Virus record (IMG/VR): IMGVR_UViG_3300020197_000058
Coordinates: 1 to 39,420 of that record
Source of the DNA: a virus
Length of the DNA: 39,420 bases
Reading direction: 5' to 3' (one strand)
The notes below the pieces were generated by a model. It made no database searches. It was not told the DNA's origin and was given only the letters and a program-made list of their open reading frames with translations. Position numbers and translations under genes: made by a program. Numbering within the stretch: position 1 is the first letter of the stretch; each line of letters opens with the position of its first letter. This document shows positions 15,485 through 21,833 of the stretch, piece by piece.

Positions 15485-17775
15485 GCAACGGAACAAAAGT
15501 TAAAAAAAGAAACGGATTATTTGAGGGACTCAATTTAGATAAAATTCACAAAATGGTTGACAGTGCTTGTGAAGGATTAACTGGAGTTTCTCCGTCACAA
15601 GTTGAAATTAATTCTGGTATTCAATTTTATGATGGTATCACCACTGAAGAAATTCAAGAAATTTTAATTCGATCTGCTAGTGATCTTATTGATTTAGAAT
15701 CTCCTAATTATCAATTTGTTGCTGCCAGACTTCTTTTGTTTGGATTGTATAAACAAGTATTTGGCCAATCGTGGAATCAGGGATTCCTTCACATTTATGA
15801 TCATCTCATGCATGGTGCATGTAGTGGAATTTATGATAAACATCTTCCTGCAAAATATTCTACAGAAGATTGGGATAAAATTAATTCGTGGATTGATCAC
15901 GATAGAGATTTTCTGTTTACCTATGCTGGTCTTCGTCAAGTTGTAGATAAATATTTGGTACAGGATAGAAGCAGTGGACGTGTCTTTGAGACACCGCAGT
16001 ATGCTTACATGTTGGTTTCAACCACCATTTTTGCTGAGTATCCAAAGGAAACCCGTCTCTCTTACGTCAAAAAATACTATGACGCAATCAGCAAACACAA
16101 AATCAACGTACCAACCCCCATTTTGGCAGGAGTGCGAACCCCACTTCGTCAATTTGCATCTTGCGTTCTCGTTGATGTTGATGACACCCTCGATAGTATC
16201 TTTAGCAGTGATATGGCTATTGGCAGGTATGTCGCACAAAGGGCTGGTATCGGTATTAACGCTGGAAGAATCCGTGGCATTAACTCTAAAATCAGAGGTG
16301 GAGAGGTACAACACACAGGCGTTGTCCCCTTCCTTAAGAAGTTTGAGGCAACTGTCCGATGCTGCACTCAGAACGGCATCAGAGGTGGTTCTGCTACAGT
16401 TCACTTTCCTATCTGGCACCAAGAAATAGAAGACATTCTAGTTCTGAAAAACAATAAAGGAACCGAAGATAATCGTGTTCGCAAACTTGATTATTCCATT
16501 CAAATTAGCAAGTTATTCTATGAAAGATTCATTCAAGATGGTGAGATCACTCTTTTCTCCCCGCATGATGTTCCTGGACTTTATGATGCTTTTGGAACAG
16601 ATCGTTTTGACGATCTCTATGTTTCGTATGAAAAAGATTCGACCATTCCGAAAAAAACTATTAAAGCACAAGAACTCATCCTCAACTTTCTTAAGGAACG
16701 TGCGGAAACAGGTCGTATTTACATTATGAATATCGACCACTGCAATTCTCATTCCTCTTTTGTTGATAAGGTTGAGATGAGTAACCTTTGCCAAGAGATT
16801 ACTTTACCTACTAAACCATTAAAGCACATTGATGATTCAGAAGGTGAAATTGCATTATGTATTCTTTCTGCTGTCAATGTTGGAAAAATTAAACATCTTG
16901 AAGAACTTGAGGAATTGTGCGATCTTTCGGTTCGTTCTCTTGATGAGCTGATTGATTATCAGGGGTATCCAATTATTGCTGCTGAAAAGTCTACAAAGGC
17001 ACGTAGATCACTTGGAATAGGATACATTGGTCTTGCACACTTTCTTGCAAGACATCAAGTAAAGTATTCTGATGCTGCTGCTGCTCTTATCGTGCATGAT
17101 CTTACCGAAGCATTTCAGTACTATCTTCTTAAGTCATCTAATCAACTTGCGATCGAAAAAGGTAAATGTGAATTTTTTAACAAAACAAAATATTCACAAG
17201 GTATTCTTCCCATAGATACTTATAAAAAAGATGTAGATGAAATCACAAACCAGGAGTATAAGTATGACTGGGAAGCATTACGCAGAAATATTGTGGACAA
17301 GGGTTTACGGAACTCCACCTTGTCTGCTCAGATGCCATCAGAGAGTAGTTCCGTTGTGTCAAACGCAACTAATGGAATCGAACCGCCTCGTGGGTATTTG
17401 TCCATTAAAAAATCGAAAAAAGGTCCACTCAAACAAATTGTTCCACAATATCATACTCTCAAAAACCACTATACTCTTCTTTGGGACATGCCTGATAACA
17501 CTGGTTATATTAATGTTGTTTCTGTGATACAAAAATTCTTTGACCAAGCAATTTCAGGAAACTGGTCTTATAATCCAGAAAACTATCCGAATAATGAAGT
17601 TCCTGTCTCCGAAATGGCAAACGATCTATTAAGAACATATAAGTATGGTTGGAAGACATCATATTATCAAAATACCTATGACATTAAAACTGACGAAGTT
17701 ATGGAAGAAAAAAATAGTTTAATTTGTGACATTTTAAATTCTGGTGAGGAAGATTGTGAAAGTTGTAAAATTTAA
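15481..17775 (+). CDS. nrdA: Ribonucleotide reductase class Ia, large subunit NrdA
   Basis: A 764-residue alpha subunit that reduces ribonucleoside diphosphates to deoxy forms. A partial ATP-cone lies at the N-terminus (KKRNGLFEGLNLDKIHKMVD). The first redox cysteine is in ASCVLVDVDDTL (about 227), the catalytic Asn-Cys-Glu group in NLCQEITLPT (about 435) and the second redox cysteine in ALCILSAVNVGK (about 459). The PSESSSVVSNATNGIEPPR phosphate loop follows. The C-terminal CESCKI pair accepts electrons from thioredoxin or glutaredoxin. All catalytic residues are present. It overlaps gp61 by four bases. Confidence 0.97.
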   Translation: MSNGTKVKKRNGLFEGLNLDKIHKMVDSACEGLTGVSPSQVEINSGIQFYDGITTEEIQEILIRSASDLIDLESPNYQFVAARLLLFGLYKQVFGQSWNQGFLHIYDHLMHGACSGIYDKHLPAKYSTEDWDKINSWIDHDRDFLFTYAGLRQVVDKYLVQDRSSGRVFETPQYAYMLVSTTIFAEYPKETRLSYVKKYYDAISKHKINVPTPILAGVRTPLRQFASCVLVDVDDTLDSIFSSDMAIGRYVAQRAGIGINAGRIRGINSKIRGGEVQHTGVVPFLKKFEATVRCCTQNGIRGGSATVHFPIWHQEIEDILVLKNNKGTEDNRVRKLDYSIQISKLFYERFIQDGEITLFSPHDVPGLYDAFGTDRFDDLYVSYEKDSTIPKKTIKAQELILNFLKERAETGRIYIMNIDHCNSHSSFVDKVEMSNLCQEITLPTKPLKHIDDSEGEIALCILSAVNVGKIKHLEELEELCDLSVRSLDELIDYQGYPIIAAEKSTKARRSLGIGYIGLAHFLARHQVKYSDAAAALIVHDLTEAFQYYLLKSSNQLAIEKGKCEFFNKTKYSQGILPIDTYKKDVDEITNQEYKYDWEALRRNIVDKGLRNSTLSAQMPSESSSVVSNATNGIEPPRGYLSIKKSKKGPLKQIVPQYHTLKNHYTLLWDMPDNTGYINVVSVIQKFFDQAISGNWSYNPENYPNNEVPVSEMANDLLRTYKYGWKTSYYQNTYDIKTDEVMEEKNSLICDILNSGEEDCESCKI

Positions 17776-17803
17776 TTTCAAAACCAACTACGAGGAAGAT
17801 TCA

Positions 17804-18943
17804 ATGAAAGGAATGACTGTCTTTAATACTGAAGAGGTTGATACAAAAAAACAACCAATGTTTTTTGGAAAACCTTTAGGCGTCCAGAGGTATGATTCTT
17901 ATAAGTATCCTGTTTTTGATAAACTTACAACTCAGCAACTTGGATATTTTTGGAGACCAGAAGAAGTTTCTCTTCAGAAAGATAGAGCAGATTATCATCA
18001 ATTGCGTCCAGAACAAAAACACATTTTTACTTCAAATCTAAAGTATCAAATCCTTCTTGATTCTGTTCAAGGTCGTGGTCCTGGTATGGCATTTGCTCCA
18101 TACTGCTCTCTTCCTGAACTGGAAGCATGTATGAAAGTTTGGGAGTTTATGGAGATGATACATTCCAGATCATATACATACATTATTAAGAACGTTTATT
18201 CAGATCCATCTGAAATTTTTGATTCAATTTTAAATAATGAAAAAATCTTAGAAAGAGCATCTTCTGTTACAGGTGCTTATGATGATTTTATAAATTCTGC
18301 TCATCTTTACGATTCTTCTAATACATGGAAGTTTGCTAATGAGGGTGTGAATTTGGGTAAAACGGAACGTTATGAATTAAAAAGAAAACTTTATCGTGCT
18401 ATTGCAAATGTCAACATTCTCGAAGGTATCAGGTTTTATGTCTCGTTCGCTTGCAGCTTTGCGTTCGGAGAACTTAAACTTATGGAAGGATCCGCTAAAA
18501 TTATCTCTCTCATCGCAAGAGACGAAAATCAGCACCTTGTCATTACTCAGAACATCCTCAATAAATGGCGTGAAGGAGATGATCCAGAAATGCAACAGAT
18601 TACTAAAGAAGAGGAAGAATGGGTAGTATCTGCCTTCGAAAACTGTGCAAATCAGGAGAAATCTTGGGCACAGTATCTATTTAAAGATGGTTCAATCATT
18701 GGATTGAATGATAAATTGCTCAACAATTATGTTGAGTGGATTACAAATCGTCGTATGAAATCTATTGGGTTAAAGCCTATCTATGATATCTCTGCCAGAA
18801 ATAATCCTCTCCCCTGGACAGAACACTGGATCTCCTCTAAAGGTCTACAGGTGGCACCACAAGAAACGGAACAAGAAACATACATTGTAGGTGGATTGAA
18901 GCAAGACATGAAAAGCGATACTTTCGCTGATTTTAGACTATAA
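17804..18943 (+). CDS. nrdB: Ribonucleotide reductase class Ia, small subunit NrdB
   Basis: A 379-residue beta subunit carrying the diiron-tyrosyl radical cofactor. The ligands and radical site match E. coli NrdB: Asp in LLDSVQGR, Glu and His in MEMIHSRSY with the radical Tyr in HSRSY, Glu in EGIRFYVSFA, and Glu and His in ARDENQHL. The start taken is the ATG at 17804, which has a GAGGAA site. An in-frame GTG at 17744 would overlap nrdA. No terminator follows, so transcripts may run on into the riboswitch region. Confidence 0.96.
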   Translation: MKGMTVFNTEEVDTKKQPMFFGKPLGVQRYDSYKYPVFDKLTTQQLGYFWRPEEVSLQKDRADYHQLRPEQKHIFTSNLKYQILLDSVQGRGPGMAFAPYCSLPELEACMKVWEFMEMIHSRSYTYIIKNVYSDPSEIFDSILNNEKILERASSVTGAYDDFINSAHLYDSSNTWKFANEGVNLGKTERYELKRKLYRAIANVNILEGIRFYVSFACSFAFGELKLMEGSAKIISLIARDENQHLVITQNILNKWREGDDPEMQQITKEEEEWVVSAFENCANQEKSWAQYLFKDGSIIGLNDKLLNNYVEWITNRRMKSIGLKPIYDISARNNPLPWTEHWISSKGLQVAPQETEQETYIVGGLKQDMKSDTFADFRL

Positions 18944-18966
18944 TTTAAGACTGAAGCTGAATGTAT

Positions 18967-18974
18967 TATAAATA
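18967..18974 (+). promoter_or_regulatory. T4-type late promoter TATAAATA
   Basis: An exact late octamer just after nrdB and 128 bases before the first micro-ORF. Late transcripts from here would also include the glutamine riboswitch. Confidence 0.6.
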
Positions 18975-18988
18975 AATGCAGATCATCC

Positions 18989-19004
18989 TGTAACAAATGT
19001 TACA
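18989..19004 (+). promoter_or_regulatory. NtcA-type box GTA-N8-TAC within a 7-bp palindrome
   Basis: TGTAACA AA TGTTACA is a perfect palindrome with a two-base centre and fits the cyanobacterial NtcA consensus GTAN8TAC (18990-19003) exactly. NtcA is the host CRP-family regulator that senses 2-oxoglutarate and activates nitrogen genes. The site ends eight bases before the -35 box of the next promoter. The distance to the -10 (31 bases) is longer than the usual 20-24 of NtcA-activated promoters, so its mode of action is uncertain. Confidence 0.65.
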
Positions 19005-19011
19005 AAACTAC

Positions 19012-19040
19012 TTGACTACATAATAGAGAGTAACTATACT
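19012..19040 (+). promoter_or_regulatory. Sigma-70 promoter of the riboswitch operon
   Basis: TTGACT (19012-19017), a 17-base spacer and TATACT (19035-19040). The predicted transcript start (about 19047) falls at the first base of the riboswitch P1 stem. Confidence 0.85.
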
Positions 19041-19045
19041 CTAAT

Positions 19046-19098
19046 AACGTTCATCGGAGAAATCCGACGGAAGTAAGCCGACTCGGAACGGATCGTTC
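19046..19098 (+). ncRNA. Glutamine riboswitch (glnA / downstream-peptide class)
   Basis: P1 is CGTTC (19048-19052) with GAACG (19086-19090). The conserved CATC follows, then a P2 hairpin CGGA-GAAA-TCCG (19055-19066), then the hallmark ACGGAAGTA (19067-19075) and a CCGA...CGGAACG closure. This matches the aptamer shared by the glnA and downstream-peptide RNA motifs, which bind L-glutamine. In phages they sit before short peptide genes, as here. The strand CGTTCATC recurs at 19094-19101, just before the start codon, and GAACG could pair with it instead (three-base loop), giving a candidate switch between two folds. No ribosome site precedes the ATG. Confidence 0.85.
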
Positions 19099-19102
19099 AT
19101 CT

Positions 19103-19261
19103 ATGGAAATCATTCTCTGGACTTGCGTTGAATCTCAAAAGCTTATTGACAATGTTCGCACCTCAAAAGTGCCAAATAAGGTAAAAGCAGAGCTCATTCA
19201 AATTCATAAAGAACACGCACCAAAGACCTGTAAATTTACCATAGACGCAAAAGCCGACTGA
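19103..19261 (+). CDS. 52-residue peptide controlled by the glutamine riboswitch
   Basis: Starts five bases after the alternative stem of the riboswitch and reads MEIILWTCVESQKLIDNV to FTIDAKAD. It is basic in the middle (SKVPNKVKAELIQIHKEHAPK) with two cysteines and has no membrane segment or signal. By position it is the downstream peptide of the riboswitch class. It does not resemble the glutamine synthetase inactivating factors IF7/IF17 that related riboswitches control in cyanobacteria. A host nitrogen-metabolism target is inference only. Confidence 0.75.
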   Translation: MEIILWTCVESQKLIDNVRTSKVPNKVKAELIQIHKEHAPKTCKFTIDAKAD

Positions 19262-19300
19262 AGGAACGCTCTTTAACCTCAAAACCTAAGGAGAAACCTA

Positions 19301-19441
19301 ATGTCGAAAGTCGTATACCGTGGTGTCGAATATGATACCGAACAACGCCGTCAAGCACAGGCACAAACACAGCAACAACCTCAACAATACAATGAGACCT
19401 ATCGTGGGGTCAAATTTGTAAAAGAGGGGAACAAGGGATGA
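19301..19441 (+). CDS. 46-residue YRG-motif protein, DUF4278-like
   Basis: Carries the motif twice, as VVYRGVEYDTE at the start and TYRGVKFVKE near the end, separated by a glutamine-rich linker. The YRG(V)xY signature is that of DUF4278, a small cyanobacterial family of unknown function. A good AAGGAG site precedes the ATG. The stop overlaps the next start (ATGA), so the two YRG proteins are coupled. Confidence 0.75.
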   Translation: MSKVVYRGVEYDTEQRRQAQAQTQQQPQQYNETYRGVKFVKEGNKG

Positions 19442-19599
19442 CAGCAACCTATCGTGGTGTGAAGTATAATACTCACACTCCGAAACTACAATACCGTAAG
19501 TGGTATTCAGAAACACACGCCCCATCACATTCAACAAACACATATCGTGGTGTTGCTTACCGTCCTTGTAACAACTGGAACTGGGAGGAGAAGAAATGA
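19438..19599 (+). CDS. 53-residue YRG-motif protein, DUF4278-like
   Basis: A second YRG protein, with TYRGVKYNT at residue 4 and TYRGVAYRP near residue 36, and a tryptophan-rich acidic end (NNWNWEEKK). It is a paralogue of the gene before it, with the same two-motif layout. The start overlaps the previous stop by four bases and the stop overlaps the next start the same way. Confidence 0.75.
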   Translation: MTATYRGVKYNTHTPKLQYRKWYSETHAPSHSTNTYRGVAYRPCNNWNWEEKK

Positions 19600-19694
19600 A
19601 AAAACTTAACTTCCTGCAATTGATTAAGGAGCAAAAGCAAAAAGAAGAGCGTCGTCATCAAGCACAACTAGCACAACTAGTGGGAGCAAAGTAA
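19596..19694 (+). CDS. 32-residue charged helical micro-protein
   Basis: Reads MKKLNFLQLIKEQKQKEERR then HQAQLAQLVGAK, a single amphipathic helix rich in Lys, Glu and Gln. A GGGAGGAG site precedes it. It sits in the chain of overlapping starts (ATGA before, TAATG after), which supports translation. Function unknown. Confidence 0.62.
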   Translation: MKKLNFLQLIKEQKQKEERRHQAQLAQLVGAK

Positions 19695-19783
19695 TGGCAC
19701 AAACCGTCGTATCTTTAACTGCTGGACTTGCCTTAAGCACAATTCTACTCTCAACCTATATTCAATGGTTGTATAAGTATTAA
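19694..19783 (+). CDS. 29-residue single-pass membrane micro-protein
   Basis: Reads MAQTVVSLTAGLALSTILL then STYIQWLYKY, one membrane helix with a short basic-aromatic tail. It overlaps the preceding stop by one base and has a GGGAG site. Similar tiny hydrophobic peptides occur in T4-like cyanophages. It closes the riboswitch operon before a terminator. Confidence 0.65.
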   Translation: MAQTVVSLTAGLALSTILLSTYIQWLYKY

Positions 19784-19790
19784 TCAAACG

Positions 19791-19817
19791 GAGGGCTTGA
19801 CACCCTCTCTTTTTTTG
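19791..19817 (+). terminator. Terminator of the riboswitch operon, with a promoter -35 in its loop
   Basis: GAGGG (19791-19795) pairs with CCCTC (19803-19807) around the loop CTTGACA, then TCT and a run of T. The loop holds the -35 box of the next promoter. Confidence 0.85.
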
Positions 19818-19825
19818 TGTATAAT
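19797..19825 (+). promoter_or_regulatory. Consensus sigma-70 promoter of the small nuclease gene
   Basis: TTGACA (19797-19802), a 17-base spacer and TATAAT (19820-19825), both perfect. It overlaps the preceding terminator. Confidence 0.9.
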
Positions 19826-19845
19826 AACTCTGTCAGGGTTAATAG

Positions 19846-19871
19846 ATAGTATTAGATATATCTAATACTAT
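19846..19871. repeat. Perfect 26-bp palindrome directly before a nuclease start codon
   Basis: ATAGTATTAGATA (19846-19858) is followed at once by its exact reverse complement (19859-19871). The next base is the A of the ATG of the nuclease gene. It lies in the 5' leader, leaves no room for a ribosome site and could act as an operator, an RNA hairpin that blocks initiation, or a cruciform. Confidence 0.95.
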
Positions 19872-20207
19872 ATGAAGACTAGTAGTGCAAAGAATAAGGG
19901 TAGGACACTACAGAAGTGGGTTGTAGAAAGACTTATAGAAACCTTTAACATTCATCCAGAAGATATTAAATCCTGTTCTATGGGAGCAGGAGGAGAAGAT
20001 GTTGTAATGGCAAGAGCAGCAAGAGAAAAGTTTCCTTTTAGTGTTGAGTGTAAGAACGTTGAAAAGCTTAATGTGTGGGAAGCATACGAACAAGCAAAAA
20101 GCAATTGTAATGGTTATGAACCAATAGTAGTCATGAAAAAGAATCATAAAAAACCACTAGTCGTTGTTGATGCTGAATTCTTTATTCATCATTTTGGTAA
20201 ATCTTGA
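19872..20207 (+). CDS. Small PD-(D/E)XK-type nuclease, resolvase-like
   Basis: A 111-residue protein with MGAGGEDVVMA near residue 40 and PFSVECKNVEKLNVWEAYEQA near 58. An aspartate on one strand followed by E-x-K on the next, with a helix and a Gln after it, is the catalytic layout of PD-(D/E)XK nucleases such as archaeal-type Holliday junction resolvases and small phage endonucleases. The N-terminus is basic (SSAKNKGRTLQKWVVERL). It is transcribed alone from a consensus promoter through a 26-bp palindrome. The exact substrate is unknown. Confidence 0.8.
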   Translation: MKTSSAKNKGRTLQKWVVERLIETFNIHPEDIKSCSMGAGGEDVVMARAAREKFPFSVECKNVEKLNVWEAYEQAKSNCNGYEPIVVMKKNHKKPLVVVDAEFFIHHFGKS

Positions 20208-20232
20208 CAAAACCTAAATAGTGACTTATAAT
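20204..20232 (+). promoter_or_regulatory. Consensus sigma-70 promoter before the lysozyme leader
   Basis: TTGACA (20204-20209), a 17-base spacer and TATAAT (20227-20232), both perfect, overlapping the nuclease stop codon. A terminator follows within eight bases. Confidence 0.88.
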
Positions 20233-20239
20233 GTAAAAT

Positions 20240-20265
20240 CCCTGTTATGAGCAGGGTCTTTTTTT
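20240..20265 (+). terminator. Terminator at the start of the lysozyme leader
   Basis: CCCTG (20240-20244) pairs with CAGGG (20252-20256), seven-base loop, then TC and seven T. It ends the nuclease transcript. A transcript from the promoter at 20204 would start within or at the edge of this hairpin. Confidence 0.82.
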
Positions 20266-20361
20266 ATGAGTCTTTGAAGTGACACTTAGAGCCGTGGAAG
20301 ATGCCCTTTGAGAAAGGGGTGGACCCCTCTTCTATACGGATGCCGAATTCAATGTAACTAA
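20266..20361 (+). promoter_or_regulatory. Structured leader with two mutually exclusive hairpins before the lysozyme gene
   Basis: CCCTTT (20304-20309) pairs with AAAGGG (20313-20318), while AGGGG (20315-20319) pairs with CCCCT (20324-20328). Both use the same central strand, so only one can form. The decamer GGATGCCGAA (20338-20347) is shared with the hsp20 leader. TATACG at 20333-20338 might be a second -10. There is no clear ribosome site before the ATG. Confidence 0.45.
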
Positions 20362-21009
20362 ATGCTTAAAAACTTAACAAATGTAACCGTAGCTCTTTTA
20401 GGTGCGGTTGCAACATCAGCGGCAACACTGCCAGCACCGAGTTATGCGACTTCTTCAGCACTACAACCGCCTTTCGCAATTGTTCCTGAAGGTCCTACTC
20501 AAGAGACAGAGACCAAAGAGGTTGTTCCCGAAAAACCTAAAGTGAAACGATTAGTTTGTAAAGGATGCAATACTAATGAATCCCGAACTTTGGATTTTCT
20601 CCAAGATCGTGGTATTACTGACAAAAACGCCCTAGCAACCATTATGGGCAATATTCGACAGGAATCAACATTCATTCCTAACATCTGCGAAGGTGGTGCT
20701 AGAATCTCCTACAGAGGGTGTACGAGTGGTGGTTATGGATTAATTCAGTGGACTAATGCACCTCGTTATTATGGTCTTGGTAATTTTTCTGCTAAGATTG
20801 GTGCAAATCCATCCTCTCTTGATGCCCAGTTGAATTATATGCTTCATGAGGGTGATTGGAAAATGATTGAGAACTACATGAAAAGACCCGGTGGAACCAT
20901 TCATGATTATATGCGGCTTGCTCGCAGGTGGATTCGTTGGGGTCATCATGGTGCTCGCACTGATTTTGCTTATAACTATGCACAAAAACTTGTATTAACT
21001 GAAGTGTGA
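20362..21009 (+). CDS. Secreted or virion lysozyme, phage tail lysozyme-type
   Basis: A 215-residue protein. Residues 1-30 look like a signal peptide (MLKNLTNVTVALLGAVATSAAT, then PSYA), followed by a Pro/Glu/Lys linker to about 65. The domain from 72 to 215 matches the phage tail lysozyme family: RTLDFLQDRGIT, IMGNIRQESTF with the likely catalytic Glu at 101, GGYGLIQWTNAPRY, QLNYMLHEGDW and ARRWIRWGHHGA. It would cleave peptidoglycan, for lysis or entry. Two cysteines (CKGC) lie just before the domain. A strong terminator follows. Confidence 0.85.
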   Translation: MLKNLTNVTVALLGAVATSAATLPAPSYATSSALQPPFAIVPEGPTQETETKEVVPEKPKVKRLVCKGCNTNESRTLDFLQDRGITDKNALATIMGNIRQESTFIPNICEGGARISYRGCTSGGYGLIQWTNAPRYYGLGNFSAKIGANPSSLDAQLNYMLHEGDWKMIENYMKRPGGTIHDYMRLARRWIRWGHHGARTDFAYNYAQKLVLTEV

Positions 21010-21022
21010 TACAATAAAATAA

Positions 21023-21030
21023 TATAAATA
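21023..21030 (+). promoter_or_regulatory. T4-type late promoter abutting a terminator
   Basis: An exact TATAAATA octamer whose last base touches the first base of the terminator stem at 21031. A late transcript would start inside the 5' arm of that stem. Confidence 0.65.
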
Positions 21031-21062
21031 GGGAGGAGTGCTGCAGAACTTCTCCCTTTTTT
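21031..21062 (+). terminator. Strong terminator after the lysozyme gene
   Basis: GGGAGGAGT (21031-21039) pairs with ACTTCTCCC (21048-21056), one wobble, eight-base loop, then six T. Confidence 0.92.
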
Positions 21063-21112
21063 AGTGCGATGAAAACTTTCAAACAATGATGGTGCAATAG
21101 AGGATTTTTTTA

Positions 21113-21391
21113 ATGAGCAAGTTTAATATTTTTGAATTTAAATTTGGTAAAGAAAAAAAATCTCTTAAAGAACTGATTCAATTTGGAGCAATTCTTCATT
21201 TATCACTTGATACTCTTTCATTAGTACCTGGAATACAAAAAAGAAGATTGTTTAATTTGATTGACGAATTTCAACTTAGATTGAACATAGAAATTTTAAA
21301 TGATTACATTGTTAGAGATACTGAATTATTGAGTTATCGTATAGATAGAGTAATTGATAAATCACTTAGAGATTATGAAAATGCCTCCTGA
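21113..21391 (+). CDS. 92-residue protein, unknown
   Basis: Lysine- and leucine-rich, mostly helical (ELIQFGAILHLSLDTLSLVPG, then KRRLFNLIDEFQLRLNIEIL). The C-terminal part DTELLSYRIDRVIDKSLRDYENA parallels NPKLLDYKIKREVDDAIWSYQ in the next gene, so the two are probably related. No catalytic motif or signal. AGAGGA precedes the ATG, with a late promoter about 85 bases upstream. The end overlaps the next gene. Confidence 0.75.
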   Translation: MSKFNIFEFKFGKEKKSLKELIQFGAILHLSLDTLSLVPGIQKRRLFNLIDEFQLRLNIEILNDYIVRDTELLSYRIDRVIDKSLRDYENAS

Positions 21392-21833
21392 AATAACAAG
21401 TTTTTCATTTTCTTTTAGATTATCTCCAAGAAGATCTTTGATTGGTGCTGCTGTTGCCGCTGCACTCACCTTTATGACTGTTAAATGTGGAATAAGTCAA
21501 GAAGATTTACTTAAGTTTTATAATGAAATTCGCAAGTCAATTAAGTCTGATTTACCAGATGAAAAAAACATACTTAATGAAATTGATTTTCAATTAAATG
21601 AAAGAATTAATCGAAATCCAAAATTATTAGATTATAAAATTAAACGAGAAGTTGATGATGCAATTTGGAGTTATCAACGATTGACAGGAGATGATGAAAT
21701 TGTTGGAATACAATCACCAAGATATTTGGAAACCCCAATAGATACTTCTGTGTGTTATAGTGATGAGTGTAAGAAACTTGGTGGAGAAATGAGAATCTGT
21801 GCTCCTTGGGTTGACACCTGCAAAAAGGAGTGA
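21375..21833 (+). CDS. 152-residue protein with one membrane segment, unknown
   Basis: The start taken is ATG at 21375 (MKMPPEITSFSFSF); a TTG at 21354 is less likely. A hydrophobic stretch at about residues 22-36 (LIGAAVAAALTFMTV) is followed by a polar, helical region resembling the previous protein (NPKLLDYKIKREVDDAI). The C-terminal end has four cysteines in about 30 residues (SVCYSDECKKLGGEMRICAPWVDTC is the region), suggesting disulfides or a metal site outside the membrane. It overlaps the previous gene by 17 bases. Confidence 0.75.
   Translation: MKMPPEITSFSFSFRLSPRRSLIGAAVAAALTFMTVKCGISQEDLLKFYNEIRKSIKSDLPDEKNILNEIDFQLNERINRNPKLLDYKIKREVDDAIWSYQRLTGDDEIVGIQSPRYLETPIDTSVCYSDECKKLGGEMRICAPWVDTCKKE

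Noticed and set aside
16018-16422. Long minus-strand frame opposite nrdA
   Set aside because: It is a by-product of nrdA codon use. No start signal, and all supported genes here are on the plus strand.
2343-18943. Introns or homing endonucleases in gp43, nrdA or nrdB
   Set aside because: All three frames are continuous with complete motifs, and no HNH or GIY-YIG motif is seen between them.
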